Assembly (NCBI RefSeq): GCF_019991125.1
Contig: NZ_JAGENB010000009.1
Coordinates: 1-64,000 of the forward strand
DNA: 64,000 nt
Source of the DNA: Phyllobacterium calauticae
Lineage (GTDB): Bacteria > Pseudomonadota > Alphaproteobacteria > Rhizobiales > Rhizobiaceae
Direction of reading: 5' to 3'
The position numbers were made by a program, and so were the translations under genes. The notes beneath the pieces were generated by a model. That model searched no databases and had not been told where the DNA came from. It saw only the letters and a program-made list of their open reading frames with translations. Shown here piece by piece: positions 32,707-40,784 of the stretch (position 1 is the first letter of the stretch; every line of letters begins with the position of its first letter).

Positions 32707-34008
32707 TCACAAGAACGAAGTCAAAACCATGCCAATCACGGCAGCAGCCATAACGACCGTGGCGAGCCAGCCTATCCAGCAAAGCGGACCCTTTACGGTG
32801 TTCTTCTTCATGATGTCGGTTCTGGCCGTCATCAACATCATCATCACCATGACCGGGACGGATACGATGCCATTGATGACGGCGCTCCAGAACAATGCCT
32901 TGATGGGGTCGATGGGCGAAAAATCAACGAGAATGCCAATGAGTGTCGCCGCTGCAATGGTTGCGTAAAACGCTTTTGCTTCCTTCGGCTTGCGCGCAAG
33001 CCCAATCGGCCATTTGCGGGCTTCACCCAAGGCATATGCTGCCGATCCCGCCAGGACAGGGATTGCGAGCAGGCCGGTTCCAATAATGCCCAGCGCAAAG
33101 ATTGTGAAGGCAAACTGGCCGGCAATCGGTTTGAGCGCCTCTGCTGCCTGAGCCGATGTTTGTATGTCTGTTTTCCCCGCCACATGCAGGGTTGCAGCGG
33201 TCGTCACCATGATGGCCAGGGCGACCAGGCTCGAGAAGCCCATGCCGACATAGGTATCCCAGCGAATGCGATGGATGGCACCCTTCGACTGTTCCGGTGC
33301 ATCAACGAGAGGCTGGCGGGACGCGCTCTCCCTTTCGTCTTCCACCTCCTGCGAGGCCTGCCAGAAGAAAAGATAGGGGCTGATGGTTGTGCCCAGAATG
33401 GCCACGACCGTCGTCCAGAATGCCGTGTCTGCCGAAAACGTCGGAACAAAAAAACCGTACGCCAGCTCGCCATAGGGTATTTTCACAACCATCACCGTCC
33501 CGAAATAGGCAAACAGCGAAAATGTCAGCCATTTCAATATGGAGACGTAGCGTGCGTACTGAAGGAATATCTGCAGGCATGCGCTGAGAAGGGCGAACAG
33601 AACCACATAAAGTGCGACGTTCCCGCCGATGAGCAGTCCGACCGCATCGCCCATAGCCCCGAGATCAGCACCGATATTGATCGTATTGGCGATGAAAAGA
33701 AGAGCGACGATAACCGGCAAAATCCAGGGAGGATAATATGTTCGCAGATTTGTCGCGATGCCATGGCCCGTCGTGCGTCCTATCCGGGCGCTGATTTCCT
33801 GAATGGCGGCCATCAGCGGATAGCTGAACAGCATGGTCCATGTTATTGCAAATCCGAATTGCGCTCCGGCCTGAGAATAAGTGGCGATGCCGCTGGGATC
33901 GTCATCCGCCGCACCCGTAATAATGCCCGGTCCCAATACACTTAAAAGCTTTGGCTTCGAGGTTCCAACGACGGGATCCTTTTCTGAATCCCTGATTTTT
34001 TTCGCCAC
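32707..34008 (-). CDS. Nramp-superfamily metal transporter with altered motifs
   Basis: A 433-residue protein with about 11 membrane spans. The fold and the opening LGPGIITGAADDDPSGIATY place it in the Nramp superfamily. Classical Nramp/MntH proteins have DPGN in the first span and MPH in the sixth; here the first reads DDDPSGIA and the sixth GTTISPYLFFWQ. Transport of manganese or iron therefore cannot be assumed. The GTG at 34008 was chosen because GGAGG lies 8 bases upstream. The promoter is a perfect GGAAC-N16-CGTT. Confidence 0.85.
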   Translation of the reverse strand: MAKKIRDSEKDPVVGTSKPKLLSVLGPGIITGAADDDPSGIATYSQAGAQFGFAITWTMLFSYPLMAAIQEISARIGRTTGHGIATNLRTYYPPWILPVIVALLFIANTINIGADLGAMGDAVGLLIGGNVALYVVLFALLSACLQIFLQYARYVSILKWLTFSLFAYFGTVMVVKIPYGELAYGFFVPTFSADTAFWTTVVAILGTTISPYLFFWQASQEVEDERESASRQPLVDAPEQSKGAIHRIRWDTYVGMGFSSLVALAIMVTTAATLHVAGKTDIQTSAQAAEALKPIAGQFAFTIFALGIIGTGLLAIPVLAGSAAYALGEARKWPIGLARKPKEAKAFYATIAAATLIGILVDFSPIDPIKALFWSAVINGIVSVPVMVMMMLMTARTDIMKKNTVKGPLCWIGWLATVVMAAAVIGMVLTSFL

Positions 34009-34050
34009 GACATTATCCTCCCAGAAGCGCCGGCCTAAACATTCCACAGC

Positions 34051-34075
34051 AACGAACAGGAAAGGAATTTGTTCC
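34051..34075 (-). promoter_or_regulatory. EcfG-type promoter for the Nramp-like gene
   Basis: Minus strand GGAAC (34075-34071), 16 bases, CGTT (34054-34051), 43 bases before the start codon. Confidence 0.75.
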
Positions 34076-34255
34076 TTGAGAGGTGGTTGTGAGGAATGAG
34101 GCTTGCCGAAGCAAGCGATGCGTCGTCATAGTCTGGGTAAACTTGTTCGACTCTGGATTCTCGAATTGTCCTCACCTTCGCAACTAACACAGTATGAAAT
34201 CATTACTAAAGATGCGGTTCGGTCAATTGATGTATTGAGCCATTCGGGGAACGCG

Positions 34256-34552
34256 ATGTTTTCAAATTTATCTAAATGGTGGAAGCATCTTGATGTTCAG
34301 ACTCGGCTGGTAATCACGCGTTTTGCCTGGAAAATTCTGATCATCCTCGGTTTTGCCGGCGCGCAGAGCCCATTACCGTGGGGTTTCTGGAGGTCCCTCT
34401 ATATCATGCTTGTGCTGAGTGGTGGCATATCATGTGGAATAGCATTGCGCTTCCGCGAACCTGCAAAATTCGGAAATCTATCGTATTGGGATGAAGCGAT
34501 GTGGTTCTTTTTTCTTGCTTTGATCGTTCATTGGGCAATGCATATTCAATAG
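34256..34552 (+). CDS. Small membrane protein
   Basis: A 98-residue protein starting MFSNLSKWWKHLDVQTRLVI, with about three hydrophobic segments (WKILIILGFAGAQ, YIMLVLSGGISCGIAL, MWFFFLALIVHWAM). No family is recognised. The ribosome binding site is weak, and an in-frame extension to 34103 would add a hydrophilic N-terminus. No stress promoter is visible for it. Confidence 0.5.
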   Translation: MFSNLSKWWKHLDVQTRLVITRFAWKILIILGFAGAQSPLPWGFWRSLYIMLVLSGGISCGIALRFREPAKFGNLSYWDEAMWFFFLALIVHWAMHIQ

Positions 34553-34689
34553 ATACCGGCTTTGGAAATCGTCTTCCCAACAAGCAACAGCGTTTCGCAA
34601 TGTTGTGTTATTTGAAGTTTTTAAGACCTGTTTTAGAAAGCTTCTCATTTAAAATTCACAAATATCGAACGGTGAATTTCCAGAATGCG

Positions 34690-35241
34690 TCATTCCCGCC
34701 CGGTTTTGATTTTGATTTTCTCAAATTCAACGTCCACTCTCTCTGCATAGCGCCGTCCATTTATCTTGTCGTGGCGCATAAAAGTGGGCGGTTCGATACT
34801 GATGCGTAATGCATAGTGACCATCTCCGGGTACACGGACGTTGCGGCCATAATGATAAAGACCAGGATGCCATACGAAAGGTATTTCAATCGGTCCGATA
34901 ACGTTGCCGCTGCTTGGCACAAGAGTTGCTGTAACCGTCAAATAGGGAATGAAACGCTTGTCGCCGGCATCGCTGACCGATATTTCGAGATGGCAATTTT
35001 CTTCCGTTGGCTCCGACCATTTGAGATTGCCATTCTTGTCAGGCATATACATGCCTTCCGCCCGCTCCTGGGCATAAGCCACAATGTAACCGCCAGCCCG
35101 TTTCTTATCTCCGTTGTCGGCAACTTCTTCCGCCATATAGCGAAGAGAGTGGTGATAAGCTTCTCCCTCTTTCTTCGCCATACGGATCTGGTTGGCGTCT
35201 GCTTCATCGCTCGTTCGTTCTGGAGGGGCCGAATTCTTCAT
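34690..35241 (-). CDS. Tp34/P19-like protein without signal peptide
   Basis: A 183-residue protein whose body matches the Tp34/P19 iron-transport-associated family: AEGMYMPDKNGNLKW, SDAGDKRFIPYLTVTATL, WHPGLYHYGRNVRVPGDGHY, PTFMRHDKINGRRYAE. The Met, His and aromatic residues of the metal site are visible. Classical members are periplasmic, but this one starts with a charged segment (MKNSAPPERTSDEADANQ) and no signal peptide, so it may be cytoplasmic. The start follows AAGGAGCGTACAAA. It has a perfect EcfG-type promoter. Confidence 0.75.
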   Translation of the reverse strand: MKNSAPPERTSDEADANQIRMAKKEGEAYHHSLRYMAEEVADNGDKKRAGGYIVAYAQERAEGMYMPDKNGNLKWSEPTEENCHLEISVSDAGDKRFIPYLTVTATLVPSSGNVIGPIEIPFVWHPGLYHYGRNVRVPGDGHYALRISIEPPTFMRHDKINGRRYAERVDVEFEKIKIKTGRE

Positions 35242-35270
35242 TTTGTACGCTCCTTAATGTTCTCACATGA

Positions 35271-35295
35271 AACGCCGAGATTGACGTGGAGTTCC
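35271..35295 (-). promoter_or_regulatory. EcfG-type promoter for the Tp34-like gene
   Basis: Minus strand GGAAC (35295-35291), 16 bases, CGTT (35274-35271), 30 bases before the ATG. Confidence 0.75.
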
Positions 35296-35379
35296 CGGCA
35301 CGTTTGTTCGGCTGAACTTCTGAGCGTCCATGGCCAAGCGATTTTTTATGCCAGTGCCGGATATCAAGCGGCCGAAAAA

Positions 35380-35404
35380 GGAACCATCCTTGGCGGTCAT
35401 TGTT
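35380..35404 (+). promoter_or_regulatory. EcfG-like promoter (TGTT variant) for a 47-residue membrane protein
   Basis: GGAAC (35380-35384), 16 bases, TGTT (35401-35404), 23 bases before the ATG. Confidence 0.5.
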
Positions 35405-35426
35405 TCCTTAAGGGAAGGAAGCTTAG

Positions 35427-35570
35427 ATGCGCCTACAACACATTATTATCGGCCTCGCAATATTTACCCTTACGCTGGCATGGCTATTCTGGTTCTTCCC
35501 AATGGCAAAGCAAGGGGCCAATCAGCCACTTCCCAGCATGGATCAGCCGACAACTGAACGTCGGCCATGA
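35427..35570 (+). CDS. 47-residue single-span membrane protein
   Basis: Starts MRLQHIIIGLAIFTLTLAWL after the site AAGGGAAGGAAGC. One membrane span (about 5-26) is followed by a Pro- and Gln-rich soluble tail ending TTERRP. It has a stress-like promoter 23 bases upstream and lies divergent from the Tp34-like gene. The function is unknown. Confidence 0.6.
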   Translation: MRLQHIIIGLAIFTLTLAWLFWFFPMAKQGANQPLPSMDQPTTERRP

Positions 35571-35651
35571 AATTAAGATGCATTTTGCGGAAATGATTTG
35601 GGAGGTAACAGAACCGTCAACCTCAAAGCAATGTTGAAACAGCACTCAGGA

Positions 35652-35915
35652 TCAATGGACATGTCCGGTTTTTTCCCAAATGAAAATATCCACTTCCTTC
35701 GCGGCAGCGATAAAAGCGGTGCGCACTTCGTCCGCCGATATTTTGCCGTCAAAGGCATCTGAACAGGCCTTCTTCGCTGCAACGAGCTTTTTCTTTCCAT
35801 GGCTTGGCCAGCTCAATGTAAGGACGTCAGAGGCATCCTTCACCGAAGCAATATTCAGCAGTCGGTTGGACCGCAGCGATTTGATCGTCACATGTCGAAA
35901 GGATAAGTTACTCAT
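35652..35915 (-). CDS. DUF982 family protein, copy D
   Basis: An 87-residue DUF982 protein (MSNLSFRHVTIKSLRSNRLL at the start, VRTAFIAAAKEVDIFIWEK near the end). The CGTT of a perfect EcfG-type promoter ends 8 bases before the ATG, so transcription would begin at or next to the A of ATG; the upstream GGGAGGT would be outside the mRNA. A start 9 bases further upstream (35924) would overlap the -10 element and is unlikely. Confidence 0.83.
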   Translation of the reverse strand: MSNLSFRHVTIKSLRSNRLLNIASVKDASDVLTLSWPSHGKKKLVAAKKACSDAFDGKISADEVRTAFIAAAKEVDIFIWEKTGHVH

Positions 35916-35922
35916 ACCTCCC

Positions 35923-35947
35923 AACGTGCCTTGGTCGTTAAAGTTCC
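35923..35947 (-). promoter_or_regulatory. EcfG-type promoter for DUF982 copy D
   Basis: Minus strand GGAAC (35947-35943), 16 bases, CGTT (35926-35923), directly before the ATG at 35915. Confidence 0.75.
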
Positions 35948-36136
35948 GCCGCCAGATATTCTAATGGTCAAAAGGATGACGAAGACAAGAAAGCTATGTC
36001 GCTTACGCCTCGGTCTGGCCCATCTCATTTGTAAAAGCCATAAATAGGGATAGAATTGGCATGTTGCCAGCCATCTTTCGGCTGCTGGCGCTTGAGAGAT
36101 CATTGACGCCCCCGCCCGTCTTTAGAGGAGCATCCC

Positions 36137-36235
36137 ATGGACATTCCTAAATTTCATGGAATTCATTCACCCGAAGATTTGGCGCTCGCCCGGGCGTCTT
36201 TTGATCAATTGGTGAAAAGGCTCGGTTTGCAATAA
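36137..36235 (+). CDS. 32-residue hypothetical peptide
   Basis: MDIPKFHGIHSPEDLALARA, then SFDQLVKRLGLQ, preceded by the site GAGGAGCATCCC. It looks like a short amphipathic helical peptide. No family is known; the ribosome binding site and protein-like sequence are the only support. Confidence 0.45.
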   Translation: MDIPKFHGIHSPEDLALARASFDQLVKRLGLQ

Positions 36236-36932
36236 AACAAAGACCGGTGGTCCAGCCTTTATTGGTCATGGACCGCTCGCGCTTGGATTGTGCGACGAGG
36301 ATACAATCATTCGCCATGTCTCATCCATGGCAACCCCAGACAGGCCCGAAGTAATTTGGGTGTACTTGCCGGTACGGAGCCAACAGAACATGCGACGGCA
36401 TAGTCTGCACGCTGGCATCTTCCACTGCCCCGGAACCTATATCGATCCTGAGTGTTGTTAAGTGTCGGGCTACTCGTTCGGCAGAGGCTTGATGTGGTCC
36501 CACGTCCCCAAAGCATGATCTGCATCAAGCCTCGTTCATTCCAGAAAGTGCTTTACGAAAAAGACAAGCCTTCTCCGCTTCACGATGACCGATTGCCTGC
36601 TGTTCTGCGGGGCGACCATTGCGATGGGCGGCTCTTCTGGATCAGTTTCTACGAAGCCATCCACTCCGCCTATCGATAAGGAAGGTGGGTTCTCAATGAT
36701 TCCGGCGTCGTGATCCTGTTGGTCTTGAAATGAACATGCGGGATGATCATATGGTTGACAAGCCGATGAACTTATCCCGGCTGTCTTTGCAGTTCTCTGA
36801 TGAGCGCGCATTTTCCCTATCGAAAATTACACTACCTGCTGCAGGTCGGTATGCAGTTCATCATCAGTTACCAAATGACATAATTTAACAAAGAACGCTG
36901 CGCCCATTTTATCGCAGCAGTAACGGACCACT
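36236..36932. other. Long intergenic region
   Basis: About 700 bases without a confident gene. A 54-codon frame at 36515-36679 (YEKDKPSPLHDDRLPAVLRG) reads like protein but has no ribosome binding site. GGAAC-N16-TGTT at 36433-36457 points towards it. It may be a remnant. Confidence 0.35.
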
Positions 36933-37097
36933 ATGCAAGAAATCATTCAATCGAAAGCTGCCACGGTGCAGCCCATCCAAATGCGCTCTAGTCACTACGA
37001 TCGACCCGAGAAGCCAACAACCAAACCCGTGAAACCGGCTTATTCAGGATTTACGAGACAAGAACTGCGCCGGATCGTAGCCGATCAGATTAATTGA
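36933..37097 (+). CDS. 54-residue hypothetical protein
   Basis: Starts MQEIIQSKAATVQPIQMRSS and ends TRQELRRIVADQIN. It is Pro- and Lys-rich in the middle. A short helix at the C-terminus resembles interaction tails. The site before the ATG is weak. It lies 87 bases upstream of the DUF4167 gene on the same strand. Confidence 0.45.
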   Translation: MQEIIQSKAATVQPIQMRSSHYDRPEKPTTKPVKPAYSGFTRQELRRIVADQIN

Positions 37098-37184
37098 CCG
37101 AATTCAATGTTCGGCAATCCGACATTTGGATATCGCAGACTTATCATCCCCTCACAGGAGAGAGCCCACGGGCTCAAGACAATC

Positions 37185-37412
37185 ATGAATATGAACCAGA
37201 CAAAATCAACCATGGCGCAGGTCCATTCTGCGCCAATGGCCAACAACGCCGCAACCCTGCAATCGCCACGCCATCAAAAAGCGCAGCTGAATTACCAGCG
37301 TTATCTTGCGCAGGCGCGCGCAGAAGCACTCGTTGGAAATAACATCGAGGCAGAAAATTATTATCAACATGCCGAACATTATTTCCGTTCCCAGCGGACG
37401 GGCGACGCGTAA
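37185..37412 (+). CDS. Short DUF4167-domain protein
   Basis: A 75-residue protein whose C-terminal half, HQKAQLNYQRYLAQARAEAL then GNNIEAENYYQHAEHYFRS, is the DUF4167 domain. In alphaproteobacteria this domain usually starts a longer Gln/Asn-rich protein of 200 or more residues, so this is a stand-alone mini version. The function is unknown. A 7-bp hairpin (37427-37433 with 37439-37445) follows the stop. Confidence 0.7.
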   Translation: MNMNQTKSTMAQVHSAPMANNAATLQSPRHQKAQLNYQRYLAQARAEALVGNNIEAENYYQHAEHYFRSQRTGDA

Positions 37413-37426
37413 TCGATGTCTGTGCA

Positions 37427-37445
37427 CCCCAAATCACCTTTGGGG
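37427..37445 (+). terminator. Short hairpin between convergent genes
   Basis: CCCCAAA at 37427-37433 pairs with TTTGGGG at 37439-37445; a 5-base loop and no U-run. Confidence 0.4.
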
Positions 37446-37487
37446 CCTCACTTGCAGTATTGTTTCCCCAAATGATCCGCGATTGTT

Positions 37488-37799
37488 TTAGGTCCCGGAC
37501 ATATCCATTGCCCAAACATCTGTAATGGGGCACACTATATAAGGGCTGATGAATATTCCCGCCGCTGTGTTGTCTTGTTCTGCGCACTGGGAAAGATAGG
37601 CGTTATAATCCGCTTCGGTGTCCCATTTTTCGATGAACAACAATTTGTTTGGATGGCCCTTGTGTTCCAGGATCCGAATGTCCTGAAGACCCGGAAACCC
37701 GCGTGCGCGTTTCAGCAGGCAGGGCAGATTTTCCAGATAGCCTGACCAAGCGTCAGGTTTTATCTCGACTACGACCGTAATCGTAACTGACGAAATCAT
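37488..37799 (-). CDS. Antibiotic biosynthesis monooxygenase (ABM) domain protein
   Basis: A 103-residue protein with the ABM ferredoxin-like fold: ITVVVEIKPDAWSGYLENLP, the helix, then GLQDIRILEHKGHPNKLLFI and EKWDTEADYNAYLSQ. Such small proteins are heme or quinone monooxygenases or simply dimeric binding proteins. The start at 37799 follows AAGGAACGCCCC. A GGAAC-N16-GGTT promoter candidate lies 75 bases upstream. Confidence 0.8.
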   Translation of the reverse strand: MISSVTITVVVEIKPDAWSGYLENLPCLLKRARGFPGLQDIRILEHKGHPNKLLFIEKWDTEADYNAYLSQCAEQDNTAAGIFISPYIVCPITDVWAMDMSGT

Positions 37800-37873
37800 G
37801 GGGCGTTCCTTGCAATGCCGGGTGCCATGCATTTAACGGGTGATTTTTGAATGCATGCACCGATAATAGTAGC

Positions 37874-37898
37874 AACCCCGGTGATAGCACAAAGTTCC
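37874..37898 (-). promoter_or_regulatory. EcfG-like promoter candidate (GGTT variant) for the ABM gene
   Basis: Minus strand GGAAC (37898-37894), 16 bases, GGTT (37877-37874). Confidence 0.4.
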
Positions 37899-38020
37899 CG
37901 TCTCATCGGTTGGCCCTGATATTCGGACGTAAACGCCCAAACCAATGCGCCTTCCATAGAAATGCGCCGCACCGTCAAGTGAACAGCAGCAGTCTCATAT
38001 AAGCTGGTTTTGCGGGCTAT

Positions 38021-38045
38021 GGAACCAATCTGGTCCGCGTTCGTT
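38021..38045 (+). promoter_or_regulatory. EcfG-type promoter for a 76-residue protein
   Basis: GGAAC (38021-38025), 16 bases, CGTT (38042-38045), about 88 bases before the ATG. Confidence 0.7.
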
Positions 38046-38132
38046 CCTCCAAAACCGGGCAGCTCCTGCGTAACCTTTGTCAGCTTTTCCCAGGGAGGTT
38101 CAAATCAAAGCTGCGGGCCAAATGGAGGTAGA

Positions 38133-38363
38133 ATGTCAAGTCTCATACATTTTGAGGTCGTAATATTCGACCAAGGTGATGCTGGTGAACTTTTTACGGT
38201 GGGTGAGCCGATAGGCTTTAAATCAGAGGAAGAGGCGCTGCAGGCGGCAAAGAAATTAGCTTCACAACATAACGGCGTTGTGGCCTGGCGGCGCGAATCC
38301 AATCTTGAGGTTAGTACACGCACGGTCCTTTATCGTGCAGGGGAAATTATTGACAGCGTATAG
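38133..38363 (+). CDS. Small hypothetical protein
   Basis: A 76-residue protein (MSSLIHFEVVIFDQGDAGEL, then FKSEEEALQAAKKLASQHNG and a short beta-rich end). The site AATGGAGGTAGA precedes the ATG. The pattern, with a beta strand, an alpha helix and two strands, suggests a small alpha/beta fold. No family is recognised. The perfect stress promoter makes it a likely general-stress protein. Confidence 0.65.
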   Translation: MSSLIHFEVVIFDQGDAGELFTVGEPIGFKSEEEALQAAKKLASQHNGVVAWRRESNLEVSTRTVLYRAGEIIDSV

Positions 38364-38425
38364 TATTGTTAAAAAAGCGCGCCGCATATGCGACGCACTC
38401 ATTGATCTCATTTTACAACACCGTA

Positions 38426-38855
38426 TTACGGCATCATATTGGGCATATCACGCAGCCTATTGCGCTCTCTCGCCGCTTCTTCCTTGGTATATTCGGGGCT
38501 GGATTCGTCAAACTCATTCCATCCTTCTTCCCGGTACATTGCACGGCGAACCTTCAAATCAACGGGATCATTGTCGTTGATGATAGAGCGGGCAACGTCA
38601 ATCTGTTCGCCTTCTACACGAACCGACACCTGGAATAGCCAGCATGCCGAGACCCGCTAGCAATCCGCCGGCACCGCCCACGACAGCACCAAGGCCAGCT
38701 CCGGTCGCTGCACCCTCGCCGGCATTTGATCCATTGGCTTTATCCTCCCTGCCAACAATACTGATGTTAACGGAAGAAATGCCCGCATTTTCAAGCGCGG
38801 TAACGACGGTACGTGCGTCGTCATAGTCGTCATATAGTCCTGTTACATTTTCCAT
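38426..38855 (-). pseudogene. General-stress-protein-17M-like gene with internal deletion
   Basis: The 5' part encodes MENVTGLYDDYDDARTVVTA and the Gly-rich membrane stretch up to LAIPGVG; the 3' part in another frame encodes SVRVEGEQIDVARSIIND and the normal C-terminal tail. The middle third usual for this family is missing. The join lies in GGTGTCGGT, which both PGVGP and LVSVRV codons could supply, so the deletion probably ran between short direct repeats and shifted the frame. The product would stop at CRRRTD. Confidence 0.8.
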
Positions 38856-38890
38856 TGAAGTCTCCCTGAGAATTATTGTTCTGGCTAGGT

Positions 38891-39211
38891 TCATTTACTG
38901 GCTTCGGTGATGTTGCCCTGATAGTCGAGCTTGACTTGGACCACCTTGCCATCCTTCATCGCCGAGGCGCTCCAAATGCCATCATCACCCTTGTTGAAGG
39001 CCGTCACATCCGTGTATCCCTTCGCTTCCAAACGCTCTTTTGCCTGTCCAGCAGTAAAGCTGTTTTTGCCAGGAACAGGAGCTGCAGCATTCGAACTGTC
39101 GGGGGTTGCGATGGCCGGCTTCATCGCGTCCGGAGACGCTTTCGGGGTTTCCTGAGCGTAGGCCGTTGAAAGAAGCGAAAGAGCGCCGAGCGCGATTATA
39201 AAACGTTTCAT
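38891..39211 (-). CDS. Exported PepSY-like small protein
   Basis: A 106-residue protein with a signal peptide (MKRFIIALGALSLLSTAYA), a low-complexity Pro/Ala/Ser stretch, and a C-terminal PepSY-like unit (SFTAGQAKERLEAKGYTDVT, then GKVVQVKLDYQGNI). PepSY units occur in secreted proteins and protease inhibitors; the role here is unknown. The start follows AACAGGAGATATTT. Confidence 0.78.
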   Translation of the reverse strand: MKRFIIALGALSLLSTAYAQETPKASPDAMKPAIATPDSSNAAAPVPGKNSFTAGQAKERLEAKGYTDVTAFNKGDDGIWSASAMKDGKVVQVKLDYQGNITEASK

Positions 39212-39257
39212 AAATATCTCCTGTTTCGCGATCGAAGTTTCGATCACCCAGGGAGTT

Positions 39258-39282
39258 AACCGCTCGCAGCAGTCAAAGTTCC
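39258..39282 (-). promoter_or_regulatory. EcfG-like promoter candidate (GGTT variant) for the PepSY-like gene
   Basis: Minus strand GGAAC (39282-39278), 16 bases, GGTT (39261-39258), 47 bases before the ATG. Confidence 0.45.
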
Positions 39283-39361
39283 GCTTCGAGGCGGTCCTAA
39301 TTTGATAAACTTCAGAATACGTTTGACAGAAAATTTGCTGAAATGAGCAAGCCGCCCCGCT

Positions 39362-39727
39362 TTAAGGGCGCAGCAGTTTCGTCAACTCATCGACCAACTG
39401 ATTGAACAAAAAGGGCTTTCTGATGACTGCATGGTTTGCATAACCGTCCCAAACGTCATGAGAGCTGTTTCCCGTGGAAAAGACAAAGGGTACTTTGTGG
39501 CTAATAAGGGCATCAGCTACCCGCTGACTTTTTTGGCCGTTCAAATTCATATCCAACATGGCCGCGTCGAAGGACTGCGCACCAATCAGTATAATTGCCT
39601 GTTCGTTCGACGCTGCGGTCGTCACAGACGTACATCCGAGGTCGGAAAGCATGTCTTCAATCATCATGAGAATGAGCATCTCATCCTCCACGACCAGAAG
39701 CCGGCGATCGGAAAGCAATTTATCCAT
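39362..39727 (-). CDS. Single-domain response regulator
   Basis: A 121-residue receiver (LLVVEDEMLILMMIEDMLSD; acceptor Asp in AAMLDMNLNG; RKPF near the end). It overlaps the 3' end of the upstream HWE kinase gene by 8 bases, so kinase and receiver form a cognate pair. It belongs to the same small-receiver group as the gene at 10139-10510. Confidence 0.87.
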   Translation of the reverse strand: MDKLLSDRRLLVVEDEMLILMMIEDMLSDLGCTSVTTAASNEQAIILIGAQSFDAAMLDMNLNGQKSQRVADALISHKVPFVFSTGNSSHDVWDGYANHAVIRKPFLFNQLVDELTKLLRP

Positions 39728-40775
39728 TTGGAGCTACGCTTGGCGCTGGAAAATTCATGACACACAACAGGCCTTCTGCCGGATACTCAAGGTGAACTGT
39801 GCCTCCTACCGCCTGAGATAATCCTGTTTCAATCATGCGCGAACCAAATCCTCGTCGAAGCGGTTGGACGACAAGAGGACCATTTTTTTCGTGCCATCCC
39901 AACACCAGTCGCCGGCCTTCCGTTGTTTCCCTGGTTTCCCAGTCGATCGATACAGAGCCCGTTTCATTGGAAAACGCGCCATACTTCACGGCATTGGTTG
40001 CCAGTTCGTGAAATGCAATCCCCAGAGCGAGGGCAATCTTGGGTGAGAAAAGAACATTGGCACCCCTGATTGAAATATGTTCTGCGCGGCTGCCTGTCAT
40101 GCCAAATGGTTCCAAGGCATCCGTGATCACTTCGATTAAACCTGTGTCCTTCCAATTCTGCCGCGTCAAAAGATCGTGAGAACGTGAAAGGGCCTGCAGC
40201 CGTGACTCAATGGCTTGCTGAATGGTTTTAGCATCAGAATCCATGCGCAATGCTTGCCAGACAATCGATTGAACAGTCGCAAGCGTATTCTTGACGCGGT
40301 GATTGAGCTCCTCGATGAGCATCTTGGAATGTGCTTGTTCTTCCTTGTGTTTGGTTAGATCCACCAATGACGCAAAGTGTTGAACAGTTTTACCCGCTTC
40401 ATCCTTCACGGGACTGACAAACATCGCCGCCCAAAATTCACTTCCATCTTTGCGTCGATAGAGCACTTCGGAGCTATGATCAGAGTGGCTTGCAAATTCA
40501 GACTTGATGGCGGCCAACACGGCGGCATCCGTGACGTGCGCCAACAGAAAATTGAAGTGCTGGCCAAGGACTTCATCCCGGTCATAACCGGTCAGGTCCA
40601 AAAAACTATCATTGGCAAAGATAATCGGATGATCAGGGTCTTTTGCATCCGTAAACACCATTGCCATTCGCGTTGTCTCGGCGGCAACCACGAACGGTCC
40701 AAGATTCTCGCTGAAACCCTTGACTGCGGCTTCAGCGTCTTTTTGTTCATCACTTTTGTCTGCAATCGTCGGCAT
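39720..40775 (-). CDS. PAS-domain HWE histidine kinase
   Basis: A 351-residue soluble kinase. The PAS domain (about 30-145) has the layout of LOV domains (FANDSFLDLTGYDRDEVLGQ), but the flavin-cysteine motif GxNCRFLQ reads GQHFNFLLA, so the adduct Cys is absent and light sensing by the usual chemistry is unlikely. The HWE core has H-box EELNHRVKNTLATVQS, HELATNAVKYGA and VLGWHEKNGP. Some LOV- or PAS-HWE kinases feed the general stress response in rhizobia and Brucella. It is co-transcribed with the receiver gene. Confidence 0.87.
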   Translation of the reverse strand: MPTIADKSDEQKDAEAAVKGFSENLGPFVVAAETTRMAMVFTDAKDPDHPIIFANDSFLDLTGYDRDEVLGQHFNFLLAHVTDAAVLAAIKSEFASHSDHSSEVLYRRKDGSEFWAAMFVSPVKDEAGKTVQHFASLVDLTKHKEEQAHSKMLIEELNHRVKNTLATVQSIVWQALRMDSDAKTIQQAIESRLQALSRSHDLLTRQNWKDTGLIEVITDALEPFGMTGSRAEHISIRGANVLFSPKIALALGIAFHELATNAVKYGAFSNETGSVSIDWETRETTEGRRLVLGWHEKNGPLVVQPLRRGFGSRMIETGLSQAVGGTVHLEYPAEGLLCVMNFPAPSVAPNG

Positions 40776-40784
40776 GCTTGTCCT

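Noticed and set aside
32632-33945. 437-codon open frame on the plus strand
   Set aside because: It lies antisense to the Nramp-like gene and is rich in Arg, Cys and His as expected of a shadow frame.
36515-36679. Possible 54-codon gene with a GGAAC-N16-TGTT upstream
   Set aside because: No ribosome binding site and no recognised family; left as a note in the intergenic entry.
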